From: Paludisphaera rhizosphaerae
Lineage (GTDB): Bacteria > Planctomycetota > Planctomycetia > Isosphaerales > Isosphaeraceae
DNA length: 64,000 bases
Assembly: GCF_011065895.1 (NCBI RefSeq)
Contig: NZ_JAALCR010000008.1
Span: 124,001 to 188,000 of the forward strand
Direction of reading: 5' to 3'
Every line of letters begins with the position of its first letter. Positions within the stretch are counted from its first letter, which is position 1. This document shows positions 57,645 to 64,000 of this stretch, piece by piece. The translations under genes and the position numbers were made by a program. The notes under the pieces are model-generated. The model was not told the origin of the DNA. It saw nothing but the letters and a program-made list of their open reading frames with translations, and made no database searches.

Positions 57645-60158
57645 ATGCGGACCGAAAAGATCTGCCGACGTTGCGGCGCCCAGCAGCCGGAGGACGGCCC
57701 AGCCGGGCTTTGCCCCGGCTGCCTGCTTGGACTGAGCCTCGACGCCCTTCAGCCCGCGGCGCGGGACGAACCGCACCGCGCTTTACCGGCGTTCGGCGCA
57801 TCGCATCCGCCGACGGCCCGAACCACCGAGGACGAGTTCCGGCTGTCGCCGCCGGCCCCGGGGGTCCTCAGCGACCTCGACCGAAGCATCGGGACGATCC
57901 CGCGCGTTCTGCTCCGCGACGGCCGGCCCGACAGCGCTCAGCCTGTGCGTCCTCATTCCGAGGAGGTGCCGTCCACTTCGGGCCTCCCAAGCCGGTATCA
58001 GCTCTTCGGCGAGTTGGCCCGCGGGGGGATGGGCGTCGTGCTGATGGGGCGCGACGTCGACCTGGGCCGGGAGATCGCGCTCAAGGTTCTCCTGGAACGG
58101 CGTCGCGACGATCCGGAAAGCATTCGTCGGTTCATCGAGGAAGCCCAGATCGGCGGCCAGCTTCAGCACCCGGGGATCATCCCGGTGCACGAGTTGGGCC
58201 GGCTGCCGGACGGCCGGCTGTACATCGCCATGAAACTCGTTCGCGGCCAGACGCTGGCCGCGTTGCTGCGGACGCGGCGGGGGCCGTCCGACGACCTCGC
58301 TCGGTTCCTGGCGGTGTTCGAACAGGTCTGCCAGGCGATCGCCTACGCTCATACGCGAGGAGTCGTGCACCGCGACCTGAAGCCCTCAAACGTCATGGTG
58401 GGGAGCTTCGGCGAGGTGCAGGTGATGGATTGGGGCCTCGCCAAGGTGCTCGACAAGGGAGGCGCCGCCGACGAGGCTCCCCGAAGCGCGGGGTCGGACG
58501 AGCGAGGCGCGGTGCGGATGGTCCGAAAGGGGTCGGAAGCCGGCGCGTCCTACGCCGACGCCGTGCTGGGAACGCCCGCCTACATGGCCCCCGAACAGGC
58601 CCGAGGCGCGTTCGACACCCTCGACGAACGCGCCGACGTCTTCGGCCTGGGCGCGATCCTCTGCGAGATCCTCACCGGAGCGCCGGCCTACGCAGCTCCG
58701 ACTGACGAGGCCATCTACCACCAGGCGGCGCGGGCCGACCTGGCGGACGCCCGCGCCCGGCTCGACGCCAGCGACGCGGAGTGTGAGTTGGTGGCCCTCG
58801 CTCGTTCGTGTCTGGCCCCGGCGCCCAAGGACCGTCCGCGCGACGCCGGAGTGGTGCTGGCTCGATTGACCGCCTACCTGACCCATGTCCAGGACCGGCT
58901 TCGAGAGGCCGAACGGGCTCAGGCCCAGGCTGAAGCCCGCGCCGAGGAAGAGCAGACCCACCGCATCCTGGCCGACGGCCTGGCCCGCGAAGCCGAGGCG
59001 CGAGCGGCCGAGGAACGCAAACGGCGGATCCTGACGGCCGTCCTGGCAGGCGTTCTGCTGACCGCCGCTCTGACGGGGGCCGGGGTCTGGTCCCTCACGG
59101 CCCGCTACCGAGCGGACCGCACCCTTCGGACGACGACGGAGATCGAGGAGGCGCTCGCCGGGGCCGACGATCTTCGCGATCGCGCCCGAACGGCGGCCGA
59201 ATACGATCCTGCGCTCTGGGTCGAGGCGACCGAGTCGGCCCGTCGCGCCGAGCTGCTGCTCAGTCACGGCGAGGCGACGCCCGCCCTCGGCCGTCGCGTG
59301 GTGGACCTGCTCGCGTCGATCAGCGCCGAACACGCTCAGGCCGACGCGGCTTTCAAGGACCGCGACATGGTCCAGCGGCTGGCCGACATCCACGCCAACA
59401 CGTCGTCCCACCTGAGCCGCAGCCGCGAGGACGCCCAGTACGCCGAGGCCTTCCGTGACTTCGGCATCCCCGTCGACGAGTTGAGCCCCGCCGAGGCCGC
59501 GGCGCGGATCGCCGCGCGACCGATCGCCATTGAACTGGCCGGCGCCCTCGACCACTGGGCATTCAGCCGACGGCGGAACCGTCCGCCCCGGATCGCGGAG
59601 GCCGAGCGCCTGATCCGCGTCGCCCGCATCGCCGACCCCGATCCCTGGCGCAATCAACTCCGCAACGCCCTCGACCTCATGACCGTCGACCGGTCCCGAG
59701 CCCGAACCGATCTGGAACGCCTGGCGGCCTCCGCCGACGCCACCGGCCTGACCGCCGCCAGCGCGGAACGCCTGGCGTGGGCGCTGGCCGATCTGGGGGA
59801 CAGCGAGGCCGCCGTCGCCCTGTACCGAGCCGCCCAGCGCGCCCATCCCGACGACTTCTGGATCAACAGCAACCTCGCAAGCTCGCTGGTGCGCCTGGAG
59901 CGATACGACGAAGCCGCGCGATTCGCATCCGTCGCGGTCGCCATCCGTCCCCGGACGGTGCATGTCCTCGTGCTGCTGGGGAAGGCGTTGCAGCTTGCGG
60001 GCCGCCTCGACGACGCTGAAGCCACCCTACGTGACGCGCTTCAAATCAACCCCCGCGACGCGGGCGCCCTCGCCGCCATGGACGCCGTCATCAAGGCGCG
60101 GAACGAGGGCGACGCGGGAATAGGCCCGGTCGATAGAAAAATTTCGAGGGAGCGGTAA
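57645..60158 (+). CDS. Ser/Thr protein kinase with zinc ribbon and TPR region
   Basis: An 837-residue membrane kinase. It begins with a zinc-ribbon (CRRCGAQQPEDGPAGLCPGC). The kinase domain runs from about residue 115 to 390: glycine loop ELARGGMGVV, Lys in IALKVLLE, HRDLKPSN catalytic loop near 241, DWG in place of the usual DFG, and GTPAYMAPEQ. A coiled-coil stretch (about 410-465) precedes one transmembrane helix (about 466-485). The C-terminal part is helical and TPR-like (NSNLASSLVRLERYDEAARF). It follows the ECF sigma factor gene, a recurring pair in planctomycetes, so it may sense an outside signal and act on the sigma factor. GGAAG precedes the ATG at 57645. Confidence 0.93.
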   Translation: MRTEKICRRCGAQQPEDGPAGLCPGCLLGLSLDALQPAARDEPHRALPAFGASHPPTARTTEDEFRLSPPAPGVLSDLDRSIGTIPRVLLRDGRPDSAQPVRPHSEEVPSTSGLPSRYQLFGELARGGMGVVLMGRDVDLGREIALKVLLERRRDDPESIRRFIEEAQIGGQLQHPGIIPVHELGRLPDGRLYIAMKLVRGQTLAALLRTRRGPSDDLARFLAVFEQVCQAIAYAHTRGVVHRDLKPSNVMVGSFGEVQVMDWGLAKVLDKGGAADEAPRSAGSDERGAVRMVRKGSEAGASYADAVLGTPAYMAPEQARGAFDTLDERADVFGLGAILCEILTGAPAYAAPTDEAIYHQAARADLADARARLDASDAECELVALARSCLAPAPKDRPRDAGVVLARLTAYLTHVQDRLREAERAQAQAEARAEEEQTHRILADGLAREAEARAAEERKRRILTAVLAGVLLTAALTGAGVWSLTARYRADRTLRTTTEIEEALAGADDLRDRARTAAEYDPALWVEATESARRAELLLSHGEATPALGRRVVDLLASISAEHAQADAAFKDRDMVQRLADIHANTSSHLSRSREDAQYAEAFRDFGIPVDELSPAEAAARIAARPIAIELAGALDHWAFSRRRNRPPRIAEAERLIRVARIADPDPWRNQLRNALDLMTVDRSRARTDLERLAASADATGLTAASAERLAWALADLGDSEAAVALYRAAQRAHPDDFWINSNLASSLVRLERYDEAARFASVAVAIRPRTVHVLVLLGKALQLAGRLDDAEATLRDALQINPRDAGALAAMDAVIKARNEGDAGIGPVDRKISRER

Positions 60159-60181
60159 CGTTTCCGCCCCCCGTGCTTAAT
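60152..60181 (+). promoter_or_regulatory. Second candidate ECF promoter, before DUF1559 gene
   Basis: GCGGTAACG at 60152-60160 and CTTAAT at 60176-60181, again with 15 bases between. The copy begins in the last codons of the kinase gene and lies about 450 bases ahead of the DUF1559 gene at 60633. Its near identity to the copy at 57527 suggests both are recognised by the same sigma factor. Confidence 0.65.
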
Positions 60182-60632
60182 CCCTCAGTGAAGGCACTCT
60201 CGGAGGGTCGTTCCGGGAGGCGGTGAGAGACCCAGCGATCGGCCCCGGGGCTTCGCTTCCGGCCGCCCTTCTTCCTTGCCTCGATCCGACGCGCCTTCGG
60301 TGGTTGATTCGATTCGGCGGAGCGATGTGAGATTCGCATCGGAGCCGACGAACTTATCGATAGCAGCGGGCCGATTGGCCCACCCTGTGCCTGTCTTCGT
60401 CTTCGTCTTCGTAGTCTGATCCCGACCACTCGTGCAATCGGTCGGGACGCCCAGGTTAATCGCTCGTGAGTTCGACCTCGTCGGCCGTCGCGGCCTGACG
60501 GGATGTCTCGCGCCCAGGCTCTCATCTGAATCTGGACTTCTTCGTCCAGGCCTCGCCCGCGTGGCGACACGTCCATAGGTTTTTCAGCGTCGTTCCCTTC
60601 GAGTCCGTCCCAGCTCTTTCGGAGAATCATCC
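60182..60632. other. Long leader region before DUF1559 gene
   Basis: About 450 bases without a supported gene, between the second candidate promoter and the DUF1559 start. It may be a long untranslated leader. It contains a repetitive GTCTTCGTCTTCGTCTTCG stretch near 60392-60410. No riboswitch was recognised. Confidence 0.4.
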
Positions 60633-61643
60633 ATGCGTCGTCGCGGCTTCACGCTGATCGAGTTGCTCGTGGTGATCGCCATCATCGCCGTGCTGATCGC
60701 ACTCTTGCTTCCCGCCGTGCAGTCGGCCCGCGAGGCCGCCCGCCGAGCGCAATGCGTCAATAATCTCAAGCAGCTTGGGTTGGCCGTAGCCAACTATGAG
60801 AGCTCCCAGATGTGCCTGCCGCCGGCGCACGTCGGCTACAACTGGAACGACTGGTCGGCGACCTCGATGATGCTGGGCCAACTGGAGCAGTCGAACCTGT
60901 TCAACTCGATCAACTTCTCGACCGGCTTCGCCAGCCCGGCGACCATGCAGAACACCACGGCCTTCAACACCAAGCTCTCGTTCCTGCTCTGCCCTTCGGA
61001 CATCGACCGGATGTCGAACTCGGCCGGCCACACGAACTACTCGATGTGCGCCGGGTCGGAAGCGTACACGATGAAGTACGGCGATAACTTCCGGGGCGTC
61101 GGCATCGACCTCGGCCAGCAGGGCGGGGTGGTCGGCCGCATCACCATGGGGGCGATCATCGACGGCACGAGCAACACGGCCTCGTTCAGCGAGCGAGTCA
61201 AGGGGATCGACTCGGGCCTGGATACGCTGAAGCCGACCTCCAGCGTCTCGAACACGAGCACCTGGTACCCCAACGTCAGCCCGATGGTCGACTACCTCTC
61301 GTGCAAGTCGCTCTACCCCAACGCGTCGAACCTGGCCAACCTGGCCCTCTCCGGGAATCCGACGAACACCCTCAGCGGCATGGGGAGCTTCTGGCATCTG
61401 GGTCTGGGCCGCAACGGCGGCATCTACACCCACATCATGACGCCTAACACCTGGAACTGCGTCACCAACAACCAGGACATGAACGGCGCCCTGCTCACGG
61501 CCAGCAGCCGTCACGCTGGCGGCGTCAACGTCCTGTTCGTCGACGGGTCGGTGCGGTTCATCAAGGACTCGGTCGCCCTCGGCCCCTGGTGGGCTATCGG
61601 CACCATCGCCAATGGCGAGGTCTTCTCCAGCGACTCGCTCTGA
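60633..61643 (+). CDS. DUF1559 prepilin-like protein
   Basis: A 336-residue planctomycete pseudopilin-like protein. [20 protein letters not shown] is the class III signal/methylation motif; [20 protein letters not shown] follows. The C-terminal H-x9-DG element is [20 protein letters not shown]. Cleavage by a prepilin peptidase and export are expected; the role is unknown. The gene lies downstream of the ECF-kinase pair and just upstream of a small lipoprotein, the same order as the pair at 5796-7325. A candidate ECF promoter precedes it, so it may be an output of the sigma factor. Confidence 0.92.
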   Translation: MRRRGFTLIELLVVIAIIAVLIALLLPAVQSAREAARRAQCVNNLKQLGLAVANYESSQMCLPPAHVGYNWNDWSATSMMLGQLEQSNLFNSINFSTGFASPATMQNTTAFNTKLSFLLCPSDIDRMSNSAGHTNYSMCAGSEAYTMKYGDNFRGVGIDLGQQGGVVGRITMGAIIDGTSNTASFSERVKGIDSGLDTLKPTSSVSNTSTWYPNVSPMVDYLSCKSLYPNASNLANLALSGNPTNTLSGMGSFWHLGLGRNGGIYTHIMTPNTWNCVTNNQDMNGALLTASSRHAGGVNVLFVDGSVRFIKDSVALGPWWAIGTIANGEVFSSDSL

Positions 61644-61737
61644 CGCCCCCTCCTCGTGTAGCCAACGCAAGTATCAGGCCCTCTCGGTCCGAACCGGCGC
61701 TCCCGGTTCGACCTTGGGGGGGCGGAGGAAGCAAACC

Positions 61738-62241
61738 ATGAATCGGAAAGTCGTGCGGTGGGCCGCCTCGTCCCTGGCGTCCGCCTGCCTCCTGGCCCTC
61801 GTCGGCTGCGGTGAACCGCACTATGAACACGCGAAGGTCCACGGCAAGGTGACGTACAAGGGCAAGCCCGTCACCACGGGGTCCGTCCTGTTCGTACCGA
61901 CCAAGCCCATGGCCGACGGCAGCCTCCTGCCGGCCTCCGGCGAGCTTAACGCGGAGGGCACCTACGAACTGACTTCCGGCGGCGAACCCGGCGCGGTGAT
62001 CGGCGAACACAAGGTCGTCATCATGGCCGTCGATCCCGGTGCGACCGCCGAAGCCGCTCCCGACGTCTCGAAGGTCGAAATCATCGGTCCCTCGCCCTCG
62101 GGGGGGCCGCCCAAGGGGGGCTCGAAGGTTCCCAAGTTCAAATCGCTCGTCCCCGAAAAGTACGGCGATCCCACCAGCACTCCGTTGGTCGAGACGGTGA
62201 AGTCGGGTGAGAATACCATCGACATCGAGCTGACTGACTGA
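61738..62241 (+). CDS. Lipoprotein, carboxypeptidase-regulatory-like
   Basis: A 167-residue lipoprotein. The signal ends in the lipobox LVGC (Cys24). A transthyretin-like beta-sandwich follows (KVHGKVTYKGKPVTTGSVLF, then GTYELTSG), then a Pro/Gly/Lys-rich linker. It is similar in type to the lipoprotein at 5796-6260, each paired with a DUF1559 gene. ATG at 61738 has GGAGGAAG upstream; an earlier start would add 42 residues without a signal. Function unknown. Confidence 0.84.
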   Translation: MNRKVVRWAASSLASACLLALVGCGEPHYEHAKVHGKVTYKGKPVTTGSVLFVPTKPMADGSLLPASGELNAEGTYELTSGGEPGAVIGEHKVVIMAVDPGATAEAAPDVSKVEIIGPSPSGGPPKGGSKVPKFKSLVPEKYGDPTSTPLVETVKSGENTIDIELTD

Positions 62242-62295
62242 GTCGGACGGGAAGGCGCGGCGCCGGCCCTCGGCCGACCTCCGCGAGATCCGCCC

Positions 62296-63744
62296 GTGCT
62301 CTCAAAACCGATCCGCATCCTCGCAACGGCCGTCCTGGCCCTGACCGCTTCCGCGGCCTGGGCCGGCGACGGCCCTTTCGTTCATCGCGGCTATTACATC
62401 ACGTTCATGCGGATGCCGACCTACGACCTTCCCGACTGGAAGAGGATCGTCGACGGAGTCCGCGCGGACGGCGGCGACACCCTGATGCTCTGGGTCGCCG
62501 GCGGCTTCCGCTCGCGAAGGCATCCGATCACCTGGGCCTACAACCAGGACCACGAAAACGTCCGCGACGACTTCGTCCGCGACCTGATCGCCTACGCCCA
62601 CACGAAGGGCGTGCGGATCCTGCTGGGCTTCACGCCGTTCGGCTACGACGGGGTGAACCGGTTCGCCGTCGATCACCCCGAATTGAAGGCGACAGGCCCG
62701 GACGGCAAGCCGACCGCCCCCTTCGGGATCGGCTGCTGGGGGTGGAACCTCTGCCCGTCGAAGCCCGAATCCCAGCGCCTGATGCTCGACTACGCCCGCG
62801 AGCTGGCTCGCGACTTCTACCCCGAAGCCGACGGCCTGCTGATCGAATCGTCCGACTACGCCGCCTGCCACTGCGCCGACTGCCGGGAACATTTCTTCGA
62901 ACGCGAATTCGCCTTCGTGAAGGCGATCTCGGACGACGTCTGGGCCCGCAAGCCCGACGCGGAGATCATCGTCTACCCTCACTATTTCTCCGGTGCTGAG
63001 GCCCCCGGCCTGGGCGTCCGAGGAGCGAGGCTGCCGTTCGACCCGCGCTGGTCGCTCTTCTTCACGCCCCACAGCGCCCACCCAGAGCCGACGCTCATCA
63101 AGCGGGCTCGCGGCAGCTACTGGTCGGACGACTCGCCGGCCCGCCGCACCCCGCACGAGATCCAGGCCAACGCCCGACGCGCCCGCGACGAGGGGATGAC
63201 CGGCTACGTCCCCTCGCTGGAGGCCTTCACCTTCGTCTCCCAGAAAGCCGACGAGGGCCAGGCGTGGCTCAAGGGAAAGCGGCAGATCCCGCTCGGCTTC
63301 GGCTGGCTCGCCCCGGGCGATCCGCCCTATGACGAGATCCTCGCGCGGGTGAACCGGATCGCCTACCGCGAGTTCAGCCGCAACCCCGACCTTGACTTCA
63401 ACGCCTTCCGCGCGACCCTCGGCCGCGAACGGCTCGGCGCGGCCGACTCACCCCAGGCGGTCGACGACCTCCTCGCCCTTCAGTCCCTCTTCAACGCCGG
63501 CCGGACCTGGTGCCAGCCCGCACCCATCGCCAGCCCCGACCGGGTCCGCGCGATGACCTCACCGGGCGAACTCCCCGCCTCGCGGCGTGCCGAGATCCGA
63601 GCCGATCTCGACCGCCTTCAGGCCATCGCGTCGCGCCACGTCGAACCAAGATCCGACGGCGAACGCGAACTCCTCCACGTCGCGCGCTGGGTCCTCAGCC
63701 TCTGGGGCCCCGCAGAGCGTGGGCTCCTGGGCGAGTCCCCCTGA
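62296..63744 (+). CDS. Exported TIM-barrel-like glycosidase-related protein
   Basis: A 482-residue exported protein with a signal peptide (ILATAVLALTASAAWAGDGP). The body is a probable (beta/alpha)8 barrel of glycosidase type: DLPDWKRIVDGVRADGGDTL, GVRILLGFTPFGYDG and ADGLLIESSDYAACHCADCR with a Cys-rich CHCADC cluster. The Glu of LLIESSD is a candidate catalytic acid, but I do not assign a GH family. It starts with GTG at 62296-62298. It follows the lipoprotein by 54 bases, so it may belong to the same regulon. Confidence 0.75.
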   Translation: MLSKPIRILATAVLALTASAAWAGDGPFVHRGYYITFMRMPTYDLPDWKRIVDGVRADGGDTLMLWVAGGFRSRRHPITWAYNQDHENVRDDFVRDLIAYAHTKGVRILLGFTPFGYDGVNRFAVDHPELKATGPDGKPTAPFGIGCWGWNLCPSKPESQRLMLDYARELARDFYPEADGLLIESSDYAACHCADCREHFFEREFAFVKAISDDVWARKPDAEIIVYPHYFSGAEAPGLGVRGARLPFDPRWSLFFTPHSAHPEPTLIKRARGSYWSDDSPARRTPHEIQANARRARDEGMTGYVPSLEAFTFVSQKADEGQAWLKGKRQIPLGFGWLAPGDPPYDEILARVNRIAYREFSRNPDLDFNAFRATLGRERLGAADSPQAVDDLLALQSLFNAGRTWCQPAPIASPDRVRAMTSPGELPASRRAEIRADLDRLQAIASRHVEPRSDGERELLHVARWVLSLWGPAERGLLGESP

Positions 63745-64000
63745 TCACATCCCGCGGATTCCGCGAAGTTCATCGAACAGAATGGCAAATCAGAGCCCAT
63801 ATCTATTTAAGCGGGCAGCCACTCGCGAGGCCCTGCGATCGGAGGAACAGACGGCCCGGAAGCTCGAAAGATGACCAATCGAAGCCAATCCCAGACGCCG
63901 CAGATTCGCTCTCAAACGCCTACCCAACGAGATGTTGCGTCGATCGGCTTCGTTGCACGTCTGCTGCGAACGAACCCGGCAGGCGTGGGAGGTGGAATCG
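63745..64000. other. Terminal intergenic stretch, nothing recognised
   Basis: About 256 bases to the window edge. A small CGCGG/CCGCG hairpin follows the stop near 63751-63763. No gene, promoter or repeat could be supported; a gene may begin beyond the edge. Confidence 0.35.

Noticed and set aside
58386-59963. A 525-codon minus-strand open frame inside the kinase gene
   Set aside because: Shadow of the Ser/Thr kinase gene; the kinase motifs on the plus strand are unambiguous.

Overview
The window is GC-rich DNA that reads as a chromosomal segment of a planctomycete, most likely Isosphaeraceae (Paludisphaera/Singulisphaera-like). The indicators are three DUF1559 pilin-like proteins, a cytochrome-c/DUF1592-type protein followed by a TAT-exported DUF1552 protein, DUF1080, GH127 and DUF6263 proteins, an ECF sigma factor paired with a zinc-ribbon Ser/Thr kinase, and two proteins with the N-terminal LExRxL-type motif of planctomycete surface proteins. 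The taxon is inferred from these families; no rRNA, tRNA, CRISPR array, prophage or transposase was recognised.

1-7.3 kb (all minus): the 5' part of htpG, a KDPG aldolase overlapping a DUF790/Bax1 nuclease, an XPB-like helicase (a helicase-nuclease pair best known from archaea), then a lipoprotein and a DUF1559 protein. 7.6-16.4 kb: an RluA-type pseudouridine synthase, a PP2C phosphatase, an exported block (neutral-ceramidase-like protein, DUF1080, dienelactone hydrolase), a GH127 enzyme and a BshB1-like deacetylase. 16.4-19.5 kb: a histone-H1-like protein and a Thermotoga-type DAHP synthase, whose long leader holds an aromatic-rich peptide, a candidate antiterminator and a strong terminator. 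19.2-26.1 kb: a HicB-like protein, the DUF1552/cytochrome pair, an Ig-like exported protein and a large TPR protein.

26.4-39.7 kb: an alpha/beta hydrolase, a 1020-residue membrane-bound sigma-54 activator, tandem DUF6263 proteins, a CPBP-family membrane protein with lost catalytic residues, an HtrA/Deg protease, an iron-type alcohol dehydrogenase and a second DUF1559 protein. 39.9-43.7 kb: one very large gene joining an alpha/beta hydrolase to a C-terminal CHAT (caspase-like) protease. 44.4-54.7 kb: a GH43 enzyme, surface and membrane proteins, a divergent NmrA/TetR pair with a clear promoter-operator, an SDR, a membrane protein and RNase III, which has no ordinary in-frame start codon.

54.7-63.7 kb: a vWA protein, a sialidase-like protein, then an ECF sigma factor, Ser/Thr kinase, DUF1559 protein, lipoprotein and exported TIM-barrel-like protein. 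The motif GCGGTAACG-N15-CTTAAT occurs both before the kinase and at its end, ahead of the DUF1559 gene, which suggests a sigma-factor regulon in this cluster. Two families of palindromic intergenic repeats lie at 3.7-4.1, 13.0-13.2 and 17.3-17.4 kb. The strongest candidates for undescribed biology are the aroF attenuator, the lipase-CHAT fusion and the duplicated ECF-type promoter.
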